A DNA stretch of 64,000 nt from Gymnorhina tibicen (GCA_013399875.1 VXAZ01003489.1:1043236-1107235); one strand, 5' to 3'. Shown: positions 25,583-37,954, counted from the stretch's first letter. Notes: generated by a model from the sequence alone, not told the origin. A program made the numbers and translations.

Positions 25583-25655
25583 ATATAGGTATATACTTAT
25601 ATATATAGGTGTGTATATATATACCTATACCTATGTATATAGGTATATATATTTT
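25583..25655. repeat. TA-rich repeat with a 14-bp perfect palindrome
   Basis: A degenerate TATATAGG/TATACC repeat contains an exact inverted repeat: arms 25616-25629 and 25638-25651 with an 8-base loop. It could extrude as a cruciform, and such AT palindromes are often unstable or polymorphic. The open frame on the minus strand crossing it is compositional. Confidence 0.85.
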
Positions 25656-28600
25656 TGATTCTGCTGCTTTATTTGCTATTCCCTGTATCCTCACAGTCAC
25701 TGTTTCAGAAATAGGAGGGGTTGGGCTTGGAGATGCTGTCCTGTTTGGATGCCACCAAACCTGAAGGGCAGCTTTACACATTCTTTGCATAAACAGAATT
25801 CTTCTAATGATTTAGAGTTAAAAAACTAAACCAGCTACGACTGCCCAGTGCATAACTGATTTTTAAAGCCCCCTGCAGAGGAATTTTAAGTGTTAATTTT
25901 AATTACCAACTTTGAAGCTTTCTGCAGTGCTAAATTTCTGCTTTCTCATTTCCCAGCATCTTTAACAAACGATTTAAACAGTGTTTCTAAGTTGATTTAT
26001 TTGCTTGCCCTGTTCAAAGAGTGTTTGCTTTACGTTTGAAACCCAATATACAATTTCATGATTTCTTGGTAAGCAATATATACTTAAATAAGCTTGAACA
26101 TAACTTATGTTTATGTGTTCAAATAAGAAAATTTATATTTAGCTGATATTAATGCTGAGTCTCCAGCTTCTGGTACTTGAAGCAGTCTCAGCTCCAGACA
26201 TAAGTAAAATTTAGGCAGAAATAATATACATGAATATTTAATATATGTGCTATTATACTGCCAAAACTCAGAAAATGAAGTTTAATGGATTGAAGCACAA
26301 TAATCTAATCTGTTATTTTCAATTGGAAAATGCCTTCTGAATTTGGTTTTCCTTTATCAATAAACTGTACCACATCAGGTACAATTTCAAATGTCATTTT
26401 GCTTGAGGAACGCTCAGTGATTTTTATTTAATTATTTATTTATTTTACCTAAGCAGTGCATTGGGAATATTCATGGGTTTTTCTAGTGGCTGGACTGGTA
26501 TTTCTGTTGTTTCTGTAGAAAAAAATCGTATAAATAATGTCAGGGTGCCCTGTGGGGATGATTTTGTGCAGGAATCAGAGATCAGTCTGCAAATTGAATA
26601 CACCTATTTAATCAGTATTTGAAGTCACCCCCTCGGTACTGTTTGGGGTGTGATTGGGGATAACTTGGCGTAGTTGGGTATACTTTGAAAATATTTGAGT
26701 AGGTTCAGAGATCTGGAGGCGCCCTGGGGACACAGAGTGAGGCAGAGGGTGCAGAAAGTCTCTTCCTTCCCGATAAGAAGGAGGAAATGGAATCTGCTGG
26801 CCACACCCTGGGCGCCTCTGGAGGATTTTGGTGCTGTGATGATGCTTGGCTCCTCCTGCGACAGAAGTACCAGTAACTGTTAGTGATTAACACCTCTCCT
26901 CACGGATTCAGCTTTAAGTGGAGGTGCAATTTATCTTTGACATTACCAGGGACTGATCAAGTGCCTCGACAGCAACCGAGGAGTGAGATGTAACACCTTG
27001 GAGGTGTTTAATTCCTCCAGCTTGATGTATTTTTCCTTGAGTGATGATACTTTTTGTTATGATTCCACTTTCCTAAGGTACCGCTTTTGTTCTGCTGCTT
27101 TAACGGAGATGTTCAAGGCAATGAGGAGTTGTTCTCATTCTTTTGTGAATGCAGAAGTTACTGACTTTTACTTGAAGCTGCAAAGAGGAGAGGGGACAAA
27201 CCCCCAACCTCTTCAGACTCTCAATGCACAGAGTAAATTCTGATGGTTTCATTGCCCTCTAAGTGCGAGTCCAAGGGAATAGGGGCCCATATATTACCCT
27301 GATTATGAATCCATGTGCAGAGTGAACTGTTTTTATGCAGACTTTTTTGAGGTAATCCAAAGAAAATATTTAATGTTAGCAGGATCTCTGAGGGGGAGAG
27401 ACATCCTGAACTCAAATAAAGGATTTAGCAGAAGACTTTAATTCTGCGGTGTGAATGTTTTATGCAGACTGTGTGCACAGCATGCTAGCTGCTCACTGGG
27501 ATTGAGTAGTCTATAAAAATCAAGGTTCCTTAACTCAGTGTGGGACCAGCAGGAGACCTAAAGAAGGAATAAGAGAGTGAAGCGTGAAACCACTGGCAAA
27601 GCCTGAATTAATCAATTTTTCTTAGAAGCAAATCTGTTCCTGTCCCTACAAGAGAAGACAGCTGTTCAAAGACCTTCAAATCATGTGATCTCTGGAATGA
27701 ATAGTAAATTCACAGGAGAAGAATCTATTTAATAAAAATCTTATACAAATCTAACATCAGGCAAAAATGACTCTTTTCAGTCAGCTGCCTACCTTTGAAC
27801 TAAAGACCACACCAGGGTTTATGCCCTTCTGGCAGTTCCTGTTGCTGATTACAACTGCACTGACCACTTGCAGCACTCATTGTGCCCACATCATAAATCT
27901 TTCCTGGCTGATGCTCAGCACCTTAATTTTATCAGTTTATTGTTTTTCCAGCTGATGTACATTGTCCTTATCACACATTCCTGTTTCAAGTTGGTTTGCG
28001 GGAGGGAGGGAATTCCAGACCATAGATCTTTCTTTAGCAACTAACTTTAACTCTCCAACAGCCTGAGGCTTACACAAGTGGAAAATTACTTCCTTAAAGT
28101 AGTTGAATTGCATTTTTTGTTGGCATATTAGGATCTTGCAATTTGTTGCTGATCTAATGTGTTACTGATCTAACACTGATCTGTTTTAATACTTTTGTGG
28201 TGGTTTTTTTGAGAGTACGCAATGTAGTCATGAGCATTGTTGAAAAAAATTTTAGATGGCTGTTAAAAGTGAAAAAGCTTCCTTAAAAATTGAGTTTAAG
28301 AAACAACACAATATTGCTATTGAAAGCAAGGCACAAACTCTTGAAGTGGATGTGTTTAGGTTTAACCTAAACAGCCCTAATAAAATGTTTTATGGGATAC
28401 AGTAATTTATTTTCATATATCACCTAGGCACTAGGAATAGGATGCTTTGTGATACTGGGCAGACTGGCTGGGGCTTAATCTAATTAAGTTTGGGCAGAAT
28501 CAAGTGGGATGTGGAGCCACAGCTCCTGCTTTGGTGGTGGGTCAGACAATTTCTGAACTCTAAAGAAAACTGAAAGCGGAGGGGGAGTGGAAACCTTATT

Positions 28601-29467
28601 TAGGCTTCCAGGATTCCTGATATTGCTTATATGGCCTAGAGATCATGCTGCAGGTTGTACTTGAGACTGGGACTGTAGCTACTAATATTTTTACAGGCTT
28701 GATGAAAAATAAGATGCAAGCACAGCAGTCTCTGCAAAAGCTCTCTAGGGTACATTGCCTCAGAAAGATTTGTTTGATAAAGGATTGTTTTGAACAGAAA
28801 TCCAACAGACAAAGAAGAATGCCTCTAAGTAGTTTAAGTTAGAATTGTGGTTGTTGGAAAATCTTCTTGAAACACATTGGTCAATTCTGACCCCTCTCCT
28901 CCCATGCCTGTTCTTGGTCTTCAGCAGGAATTTGTGCAAATGTGATAATTTTAAAAAATCTGTTTTGAAACCATCACGGTGCTGCAAAAAGCAGGGAGTG
29001 ATTATACTTACCTATGAACCTCTTTCCTTCTCTGAAGTAGCCCTAAATGATGTACAGGCAGTGTTTTCTGAATGTTACATAAATAAACTTGCAAACGGGG
29101 TAGGTAAGCCAGGTATGGGGAGGGTGATACAAGGATTTCTGTCTTTCCCCTGGGTCTGGGTTGGTGTCAGTGCTGCTGGACCCTGGGAGATGCCCTGGGT
29201 GCTGCTGTTATCCTAATTAAGGGTAATCAGAGGGAGATGTGCACTGGGAGCAGACTGCATTGGATTTCAAGTTTCAGTCTGTGTTATACAGAAAGCCAGC
29301 TCTCTCCGAGCCTGGGAGATGAAGAGGAATTGCTGTGGAAAGTTTGGTGCAGAGGAGCAGATTGTGAGAGTTTGATGCTGGGAAAGAAGGTTAAATTGTG
29401 GGAATACTACAGATTCAGAACTAGGGAAAGGGGCACTGTGGGGACCAGGGACACTTATCCAAAAAAA
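25656..29467. other. Unique non-coding DNA
   Basis: No gene, RNA or transposon was recognised. The heptamer CTGATCT recurs three times at 28149-28183 with 16- and 12-base steps. Open frames up to 123 codons (plus strand, 28845-29216) have no family resemblance and overlap minus-strand frames. Confidence 0.5.
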
Positions 29468-29502
29468 CCCCAATAAAACCCCAAATGCACCCCAAAACCC
29501 CC
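29468..29502 (-). other. Telomere-like G-quadruplex motif
   Basis: Plus-strand C-runs of 4, 4, 4 and 5 bases (29468-29471, 29479-29482, 29490-29493, 29498-29502) have loops of 7, 7 and 4 bases. The minus strand therefore carries G-runs of at least four, with TTTTGGGG-like spacing. This satisfies a stricter quadruplex rule than the usual three-G motif. Confidence 0.72.
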
Positions 29503-31374
29503 AAATCCAGCCTGCTAACTTGATAGCTTAAGTACTCCCTAAATGATTTGGATGGTAGTTTTTTCATGCCATGGAACCAAGGAATGTCCAGTACCACTTT
29601 CACTGTTGGCTCTGTCATTTCTCAATTTACCATTTTCTAAATTATGTTGAATACATTACAGAAACAAAATACATTTTGTCAATTAGAGACTTTATGAAAG
29701 GAAATATTACTGGAGTAAGGCAGAGGTAGATCTAAACCAGCCTTGTCTTTAATAGAGCTGAAGTATGGCTAAAAGCCAGGAATCTGCACTTGCACTGCTG
29801 AATTTGCTTTGAGTGTAACTGTCCCCACTGAGAATATTCTGCTACCTGGAATAGAATCAGGTTTTTCCTCTCTGGTTCCTAATACTATATCTAGATTAAA
29901 TATTTCACCTCAGTAAAGACTGCATGGTTGTAATGAACACTACTTGATTTCTGAAAAGCTTGGATTTTGTCATCATTATTAACTTACTGCCCATTAAGTT
30001 TGTAATTATGGCTGCAGTCCCCAAGTACTTCATCCTCACTGAAGGCCTTTATCAAAACATTGCTTTTGCTTTGACAGCGTGCACAAATTGTGCTCAGGAT
30101 TGCATAGGCATGAGAGCCTAAAAATAACTTAGAAACCTTTAATCAGAGTATTCTTAAAGTTGTATGAAATGTACTGGTTTTGTTCTTAGCTGCGGCTAAC
30201 TCACTGCACTGTGAGATGAGGACTAAAAAAGGAAATTTTGAGGTTTAATACTGGAAAATGCATATTGAGAATAATCTCCAGGGTACCATTATAAGGATGG
30301 GTTCAGAATTGTGGTTGATGAAGGAAGCAAACTCCTAAACTATGATTTTTGAAAAATCAAAATCACTGCAGCTAGGAATGTGTTTCTGAAAGCTGTTTGT
30401 TCAAAATTCTTAATAATGTATTCCTGTACCAGCTATTGGATATTTACAAGTAAAAAGTCACTTTTGGAGGTGTGCTCCTCTTCAAGTCAGTAAAATTTAA
30501 GAGGGATTAGAGGCTTCTGGGTGGCTTTAAAAGAGAGGGCACTTAAAAGAGATTTTGGGTTCTTGTTTGTACGATAAAATTGATTCAAAATTCATGCCTA
30601 TTGTTTGTATGTGATGTTGGGTTGTAGGCTGCAAACCAGAAGTCACTTAATGGGGGCCATGTAAATATGAGCTGATGAACAGGCGTGAGATGATTCAAAG
30701 GGAGAACAAAGTGTTAATGAATCAGTTTCCTGTTCAGGCAGAGAAATGAGCTTCCCGTTAGGACATGGCCTTCCAATCCCTGTCCTTCACAGTCCAGCCT
30801 GGATAAACATCCCACTGCTCCTGATGTTTGCACAGCTGATGTGGCAAACGCAGGGCAGGGGACTGTGCAGCCAATTAACCTTTAGATGGAGCTGTTTCTC
30901 CTTGGATGATGGGAAGGTTACAAATAGTGTATCTAAGAAGTTCAGTAAGAATGAGCTGATTTGTGCTGCAGTTCAGCAAAAGGTTTTATTATTTTATAAA
31001 CGAGTGTTTATCATTGTCAGAGAAAGCAAAGTGTATCCTGTCCATACCTGCTCAAATATCTCTTATAAGAAATAAATATTGATAAGGAAAAGAAGATACA
31101 TAACAACATTCTGGAAACTACGCAACAATATCTGTACAGCTCAAATTTGGGGTATGAAAACAATGTGAGCGCTGCATGTAAGATAATGTTACACAGTTGG
31201 TGAGCTGAGCTTCTGAGCATTCAAATATTTCCCTTGGAGATGAGAAAAATTTGTCTTTTCCCTGTGAGTTGCAGTGTATCGGTGGGAGTGAACCTCAGAA
31301 GGGTAAAAGCTATTTGTTTGTGTCCTATCATGATTAACACAGACTTCTTTCATTAACAAGGCATTCCTGCTTTA

Positions 31375-31470
31375 TCAGCATTAACTCCAGCATACCCAAA
31401 GCAATTCAGTTAGCTGGGCCTTGGGAAGCTGTCTAATTAACTTCTAATTGAATTCACTCTTTGAGTTAAG
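31375..31470. promoter_or_regulatory. Candidate regulatory element
   Basis: TAATTA at 31434-31439 and TAATTG at 31445-31450 lie eleven bases apart, about one helical turn, after a conserved-looking mixed-composition segment. Paired sites at this spacing are compatible with cooperative homeodomain binding. This is motif-level evidence only. Confidence 0.22.
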
Positions 31471-32610
31471 TGCCACTTCAGAAGGATGCATTCCCTGACA
31501 TGCGTGGTTCCAGGTCTCTGCCCTTCTGCAGGATAAACATGTTCAAGTGCTCTATGCATTTAGTGGTGCCCAGCAGCTCATCAGCTACTCCAGAGCATGT
31601 AGTTTATTTGGCCTGCAGTTGTTTTTTGCTGTCAAGAAGTGTGGATTTGGCTGTAGGCTCTATTAATTGTTGTGGCAGCACGAGCAGGCTGCTTCTGCCT
31701 TTCCTTGTACCCCTGAGATAGGGGCGCACCCGTGATTTGATGAGAGAGCAAAATCCTCCTGCAGGGAAGAAGTGTCTGGCGTCAACCTGCTGGCAAATGA
31801 ACAGAATGTTTAGCCCAAGGACATCTCCCTTTTTTCTCACACAGCCTGAACTGTTAAGAGCAGGACTGACCTGCTGGGTACGTGGGTCCGTGGAGGTCTG
31901 TTTGGTCTCCAGCGGTGGCATTTTAGACAAACATTCTTTAGGGTGTTTGTGTGAGCCAGGGCACTCTTGGTCAGCCTTTCTCCTCCTGCACCCACAGCTG
32001 ATGGATTAGGGATGTTAGGTACATCTCTACCTCTCCACTCTACTGTGTGTTTTGGCAGTGCAGGATTATGCAATTAAGAGTTCTCCATTCAGGTGGATGT
32101 GTTGCTTCCATCACTTTGAGAATGTTGATTGTGTATCCCCTTCAGCCTTCTCTCCAGATGGAGGAGATCTGGCCTTTCCACCATCCCTTGCACAAGTAAC
32201 TGTGACCCTCTCAGGTCCCTTTCCTTGCCCAGGTATCACCCCACTGTACCTGTTGATGCAGAAGGCAAATCCGTGCCCTGTTCTCACAGTGTGGTGTAGC
32301 CCGGGAAACTCGGATTTCCATGATTTGCAGGTATGAATGTGCAGTGACCTTCCAGTGCAGGCTCTTGGGACTTTGCTGGGCTTGGTCGTTGCCCCAGCTC
32401 CTTCTGTCATGTTCTCAGCAGCTGTCTAGAGGGGAGATGCCCTGGTGTGCTTTTAGGATGAGCATTTCTGGTACAGGCTTGAGGCTGGCCATGGCTGCCA
32501 GCAGCCCACGGTCCTCAGTGGCAGGTGGGGCCCGCTCCTTTCTCGCCTTTCTGAAGACCTCGCAGAACCTAACTCACACTCTCTGTGCCTTCTGGCAAGA
32601 TCCCTGCAGG

Positions 32611-32790
32611 TTGTGATAAAGCTTTATTAGTTTCATTAGACTTTCATTACGGAATAATCAGAATCATGCTAACAAATCCCCTCATTATTGCCCTATAAAT
32701 CTTGCATCATAGTTCCTTGTTTCTTATTAGCGAGCAGCTGAATATTCTGCAAGTGCAGGAGGTAAATAAATCATTGCTGGGCAAAGGCCT
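32611..32790. promoter_or_regulatory. Candidate regulatory element with 12-bp palindrome
   Basis: A perfect palindrome ATAAAGCTTTAT lies at 32616-32627. It is followed by closely spaced ATTAG, ATTACGG, TAATCAG, ATTATTG and AAATAAATCA words over the next 150 bases, without repeats or coding potential. The pattern resembles developmental non-coding elements; function is inferred, not shown. Confidence 0.25.
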
Positions 32791-33360
32791 GTCAGGTTTC
32801 TATTTATTCCCAGGCTATCCTGAAACTCTTCCCCAAGCCTTTACTCATACTTCTCTTCTGTGAATTGAAAAACTGAGTATGAAATAATTGAGCAGCTGCT
32901 TCTCCTGTTGTCTGGCAGCATCCGTGATGGCACCAGGAACTGATTGGGTCAGGATGTACTGGGAGCAGTGGCGTCCTCCAAACCCCAGCCTGGGAGTAAC
33001 AGGCAGAGCTTTACTTCTCCCTTGAATGTGTCTTTGTACGTTCTATGAAGGGAATATCCAACATCTTCTCTAACAGAGGCATCTTACACAGATTTTTCAC
33101 ATTCTCCACCTACACAGTGTTGTAATTAAAGAAATTACAGGTTGACAGGATGACTTCTAACCTCCTAAAATAATTTGCCTTTTCGTACAATAGCAGTTTA
33201 AAACCACTTTAGAGCTGTGATCATTTGGAGAAGAAGCAGGGAATCGGGATGGGACTTGTGACACAAAGGCAAGCTGGGCTTCAGTTAAAAGCACCTGATA
33301 ACTCTCTTTGTGATTTTTTAAATTTTTAGTTTTTACATACAAACGTGATTTCAACAACAA

Positions 33361-33445
33361 CATTTTTTTGTGTACTGATCTGTGTGATGCATAAACTGCA
33401 TATTGTGTTAATTACTGTGAAATTAATCACAGTCTGTACTGTGCT
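33361..33445. promoter_or_regulatory. Candidate POU/homeodomain-motif cluster
   Basis: An ATGCA...TGCAT inverted pair lies around 33387-33401. TAATTA follows at 33409-33414 and TTAATCA about a dozen bases further on. The combination of octamer-like and homeodomain-like cores is suggestive of an enhancer. No conservation data are available here. Confidence 0.22.
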
Positions 33446-33670
33446 TATACAACCTTGTCCTCTATTCAGCATTCCTGCAGATTTCTTCTGCTGCTGAATC
33501 ATTTATAGCAGGCTTTAAAAAAATATTTATGATTCTAGAGATGCTTCTCTGCTAATTTATTACTTTGAACTGATTGTCAGATGTGAACATGCGTTTAACT
33601 CTATTTGAGCTTGTGCTCAACTCCTGATTGCCTGGAGCTGAACCACTGACCCGAGCAGCACCAAGGTAGC

Positions 33671-33728
33671 ACAGAACTGTGGAATACCAGGTTGAAAGGG
33701 GCCCTCAAGGGTTGTCCAGCCCAACCTC
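33671..33728 (-). mobile_element. CR1 LINE 3'-end relic
   Basis: This short fragment reads, in reverse orientation, as the terminal part of a CR1 element: the reverse complement of the block ending in GGTTGGA...TTGTCCAGCCCAACC, next to an octamer-like end (ACAGAACTGTGGAAT). It is diverged and truncated at about 58 bp. The family assignment comes from the remembered CR1 3' consensus. Confidence 0.7.
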
Positions 33729-36528
33729 TCTTGGCAAAGACAAGGGGTGTGGGAGTTGGTGGGTGCATTTTAGTTTTCATTAATTTAAACTGCTGGACTG
33801 TCACCACAGCTGCTTGTAGGGTTTTTTTGCATTCCATCTTACTGATTGTGGTACAGAAATGATCTAATGTGCACTTGTTGCTCTGTGGGCCTGTCTTGGC
33901 CTTCCTGCTGTTCTGCTACATGAACAGAAAAAAATACAGAACACTCTAAGGTTGTTACTTTTTTATGACGTGAATGAATCATCACTTCTTTGTTTCTAGT
34001 TTTAATGATTTTTTACTTATATTAATGTATCATTTGCCCTTTTCCACTCATTTTTTTTTTAGTAGCTAAGTATTATTTTTTAGTAGATAAGAATTTAGGA
34101 ATTTGGGGGGCTGGGCAAAAAAAATCCACTGAGCTCTCTTACTCTGGAATTTGGTTACATTGCTTTTGGCTTTCTTGAACGAGAGAGGTGAAGGGATAAA
34201 GGGGAACTCTTTAATTTGCACCTGGAGGGCCCAGGGCAGGGCTTCTGCAGTGTCCTCAGTGCTTGAGTGTTTCAGTCAGGTAGATGTGACTGCTGTGGTC
34301 AGGGCATCAAAGAGCTCCCAGAGCTGAAATTCTGGAGAATAGATTCCTCCTCCTGATTTTTCTACCACCACAAAGTTACCCCCCCTCCTCTCCAGGCTGC
34401 TCTTGCCTTTTTGCTGTGATGGCTTCAGCCTAAAAACAGTGTTGCTCATAGAAACACATTTGCAATTCCATATAGCCTTCTACTTAAACCCAGTAAATTC
34501 AGGATTTATAGCTTAATTTTCTGCAGGGTGCAGGAAGAGAAGGTAAAATACTTTTGAGAAAAGAAATGAAGATTAAATGGGGAGACTTCAGCCTGGAGAG
34601 AGTTCTCTCTTCAGGCCTGCAGTTTGATCTCTGAGAGAGTAAAAGCACTTCCTAAAATGTGTAATTTGTCAGTGATTCCATCACTCCTTATTGCTCCTTC
34701 TGAAAAAAAGAAACTAAATGACTGAGTGTTAAAACTGGTCACTGCCCAGTTATACCAACCAGCCACTTGATCTAGTAAATATATGTGGTAGCTGGGAAAC
34801 TGAAATTATTTTAATTGCTGGGAAGTAAAAAGTTGGTCTATGAACTGAAAACAGCTCGTTGGGCATTGATCATCAACAAAAATAAGGAATTGTGTCAGCT
34901 TTTTTCAAAAAGACCCCAACTCTGTGGTAACTGCTCTTAAAGCCTGAGTTAATCTTGAGGTCAGTTCCTACTTTCTCTATTACTGTAGTAAAATAAAGAG
35001 TTATTTGGGTGTTTTAAATTTGTTTTGTGGTCTGTGCTGTTTTGTGTTTGTTGCTGTTGTGGTTTTTTTTGGCTGTTTTTAAAGCTTTAGAAGCTGTAGC
35101 TATCTTCCAGATATTTATAACATTTATTATGCCTTCCTCTACATTTTTTTCATTAGATAAGAAAGTTTTGGTTTTGTGAAGTTTTGAAAGGTTTTTGTTT
35201 TCTTATTTAATGAAGAAATAGCATAACAGCTTAAAACTATTGGTAAGAAAATAATCAAAATGTGGGAAAGGAGCATGCTGTTTTAGCAAATGGACAAAAA
35301 GTAAATATTGTAAATAATCTTACTAATATTCCAAGGGTTTTTATATGAAGATGATGAGTGCTTGTCCTTTTTAAGTCACATTGGTGAAAGACTTAAAATG
35401 CTCTTAGTAATCCTTTCTAGATATGTGGAGTTTTGTTCCTATTACAGAGTTTATGCTCTCCATGAGTGTTAACATGTTTAAACTATTAGGGATCTAACAT
35501 TCCATATTTGGTCTCTTGAAATATCCTGAAACTATAATTATGTAATTCTAAAAGGCTGAGATATCTAATAGAAATAAATATTTATGTCAGCAACACTTCA
35601 ATGGAAATATCTTGAGATATCACCGTGGAAGGGATTTATTCATTCTCCCCATTATCCTGTATATTCTGAGGCTCTTTCACAGCACCTGGTTTTGTTTGTA
35701 TTTGTAAATATTGTTGTTTCCTTTGCCTTTCCCTGTGTTTCTGCATATTTCTCTTTTTGATTATCATTGTGCTATCATTTCCCTGCTTGCTGCTTTAGAA
35801 GGTGAGAATGTCTTAAAAAGTCAGCATTGCCTTTCCTGACAGGGACAGAACAAAGAGCATCCTGCAGAAGCGAGGGATCCCAGTAACTCAGCAACTGGTG
35901 CCTCTCCTTTGAGCACTGCAGAGTGCTCCGAGAATGTTTTAACTTTAGTTCAGGTGGTGTCAGGAGGATCCCAGGGGGTTGGGGCTGTGTGTGAGAACTG
36001 GGATTGTCCTACAGTGGCTCTTGAGGCAGCTGCTGGACACCTCCCTGCTGCCGTCCCTGCACCCCATGCCCAGAGCTGCCAGGGTGCCCTGTCCTCCCTT
36101 GTCCCGCCCCAGCTCCCCTTGCCAGCCTGTCCCGACTGCTCCCAGGTGTCTGGGAAGCCACTGCCGGCGAGTGAAACCGTGCTGGCCACTCTGAATGGAC
36201 GGGCTGAAAATTACAAAGGTCTTCAGATGAATTTATGGAGCAGTCTGGCACAAAAATCAAGTTTGCCAGCCCTGGTGTCAGTGGAGGTGCCAGAATTACA
36301 CAACCTGCTGGAACATTGTTTGATTTACAGCTTCCACTGACATGCACAGATATGGATTTACATCCACATATTCATAGATAATCTACATCATCCCCTCCCT
36401 TCACACATATATTCTCTGTTTGAAGTTTATTCTTGCCTATACACCCCTTGCCTGAGATTAGCACAGACCAACCATGCTGCTTTCTCTTCTGAGTGTGTAC
36501 AGAACTTGTCCCAGCCAGCTCCCTGTAT
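33729..36528. other. Unique DNA, GC-richer at its distal end
   Basis: Mostly AT-rich unique sequence without recognisable features. A GC-richer patch at about 35820-36340 carries a 143-codon plus-strand frame (35909-36340) and overlapping minus-strand frames. None resembles a known protein, and no splice-bounded exon could be argued. Confidence 0.5.
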
Positions 36529-36790
36529 CCCACAATGAAAAGCAGTATTTTTCATCTTTGGATATGTCACTTCAATTTCTGCTGGGTTTTCTGGGCAATC
36601 TTTCACGGCTCCTTCACAGGAGATCTAGGGCTTAGGGTGGTTTGCCAAGTGCTTGGGAAGTTTGCTCATTACATTTTAATAATGATTTTCTTTTTAATAC
36701 AATCAGCGAGACTGTTAGGAGAGGAAAATCTGGATTTGGAAGTGGAGAGGCATCTCTGCCTTCCTCCTCATTTGGCAGGTTATTTGCTTT
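36529..36790 (+). repeat. Direct duplication, copy A
   Basis: This 262-bp segment recurs at 37695-37954 in the same orientation, about 1.16 kb downstream. Bases 36529-36707 differ from the other copy by about 18 substitutions in roughly 165 aligned positions plus two small indels (hand alignment). Bases 36708-36790 are identical to it over all 83 positions. Open frames cross the segment, but no coding function is evident. The identical tract is preceded by a pyrimidine-rich run ending in CAG and contains a CAG/GT step at 36776-36780, so an exon-like reading exists but is weak. Confidence 0.9.
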
Positions 36791-37694
36791 GTCACTGTGT
36801 GACAGTGTTCACGTCCCTCAGTAGCTGCCAGGAACAGAAAGCGCTAAACCCACGAGAGTTTGAAGTTAGCGTTTAATTATTACATTTGTTATGTTTTAAG
36901 TACCTTTAAAGCAATGCTAAAGATCACTTAGGAGAGGCAACTGCAGCAGCTCAGCCGGGGGTTTGGCTGATGACATTAATACGCCTTTTATATTAAGTGC
37001 TAACATCAGTTAACCTTTCGGGAGAGTTTATTCTTTCCTGGAAAAATTACATTTCAGTGAGTCTCTTTGCTGCACACAGAGCAGCTATTCTTTTCCATTT
37101 CACCTTTGGGAGCTGCAGTGATCCATCTGACTGTAAAAGTACACACTGGCACAAAGCTAAACAATTTTTGCAGGCTGTCAGTGGTAATAATTTGTTCCAT
37201 TTTGTCATAAGAATAAATCTTCAATGAGTTTTGTGCAAACCGAAGTATAGCACAGGAGATGGAGAATTTGGGGGCAGGTAATGATACAGTGCTTTTCTCT
37301 GAAAAAGATTATTTCTGTGGAGGATGATGTACCTATTTCAGTGAATTTGTATAATCTTTTTTTCCAACTATTTGACACTCTTGAAGTTTCTGGAATTTCC
37401 TTGCTTTTATGAAGGGATACATGCATAGTGCGAGAAATCTAATTTTCCAGAGAAAATGAGATCATAATGGAAGTGCAGAGTGTTCCTGCTTGCACTTTTG
37501 TTTATTTTGGGGTCTGTGTTTCTTTGCCCAGCAGTATTTATTTTAAATTCCTTTGAAAAGTTTTGAGAGAAAAAAATAGTAATTCTCTTTAATGTTAATC
37601 GAACACATAGTCCTTTAGAAACTAATGCTTTATTAGAGTTTTAATGGTTTGGAAATTATTTTTTAAATTGAGGTTCAGGGAAGAAAGACCTTTT
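36791..37694. other. Spacer between duplication copies
   Basis: About 900 bp of unique sequence shows no homology to the duplicated unit. It includes an AT-rich patch with TTAATTATT and TTAATACG words (about 36860-37020) that could be regulatory. Nothing coding is supported. Confidence 0.5.
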
Positions 37695-37954
37695 CCCACA
37701 ATAAAAAGCAATATTTTTTCTCTTTGGATATATTACCTCAATTTCTGCTGAGTTTTCTGTGCAGTCTTTCATGGCTCCTTCATAGGAGAGCCACGCAAAG
37801 GACTTAGGGTGGTTTGCCAAGTGCTTTGGAAGACTGTTCATTGCATTTTAGTAATGATTTTCTTTTTAAGTGAGACTGTTAGGAGAGGAAAATCTGGATT
37901 TGGAAGTGGAGAGGCATCTCTGCCTTCCTCCTCATTTGGCAGGTTATTTGCTTT
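37695..37954 (+). repeat. Direct duplication, copy B
   Basis: Second copy of the segment at 36529-36790, 260 bp long. Its final 83 bases (37872-37954) match copy A exactly, whereas the 5' part is diverged. Several differences are G/C in copy A against A/T in copy B. Homology ends abruptly at both edges, without flanking repeats that would mark a transposon. Tandem segmental duplication followed by partial gene conversion is the simplest reading. Confidence 0.9.

Larger units (their letters stand above)
29503..33670. other. Unique DNA with candidate regulatory patches
   Basis: No exon was recognised. Patches near 31375-31470 and 32611-32790, and one continuing at about 33360-33445, are dense in homeodomain-like cores. 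GC-richer segments at about 31470-32600 carry frames on both strands that resemble no known protein. Confidence 0.45.

Noticed and set aside
28149..28183. Three CTGATCT heptamers as a possible factor-binding array
   Set aside because: Spacing is irregular (16 and 12 bases) and the word is short; chance recurrence is plausible.
35909..36340. 143-codon plus-strand frame
   Set aside because: GC-rich patch with equally open frames on the other strand and no similarity to any protein I can name.
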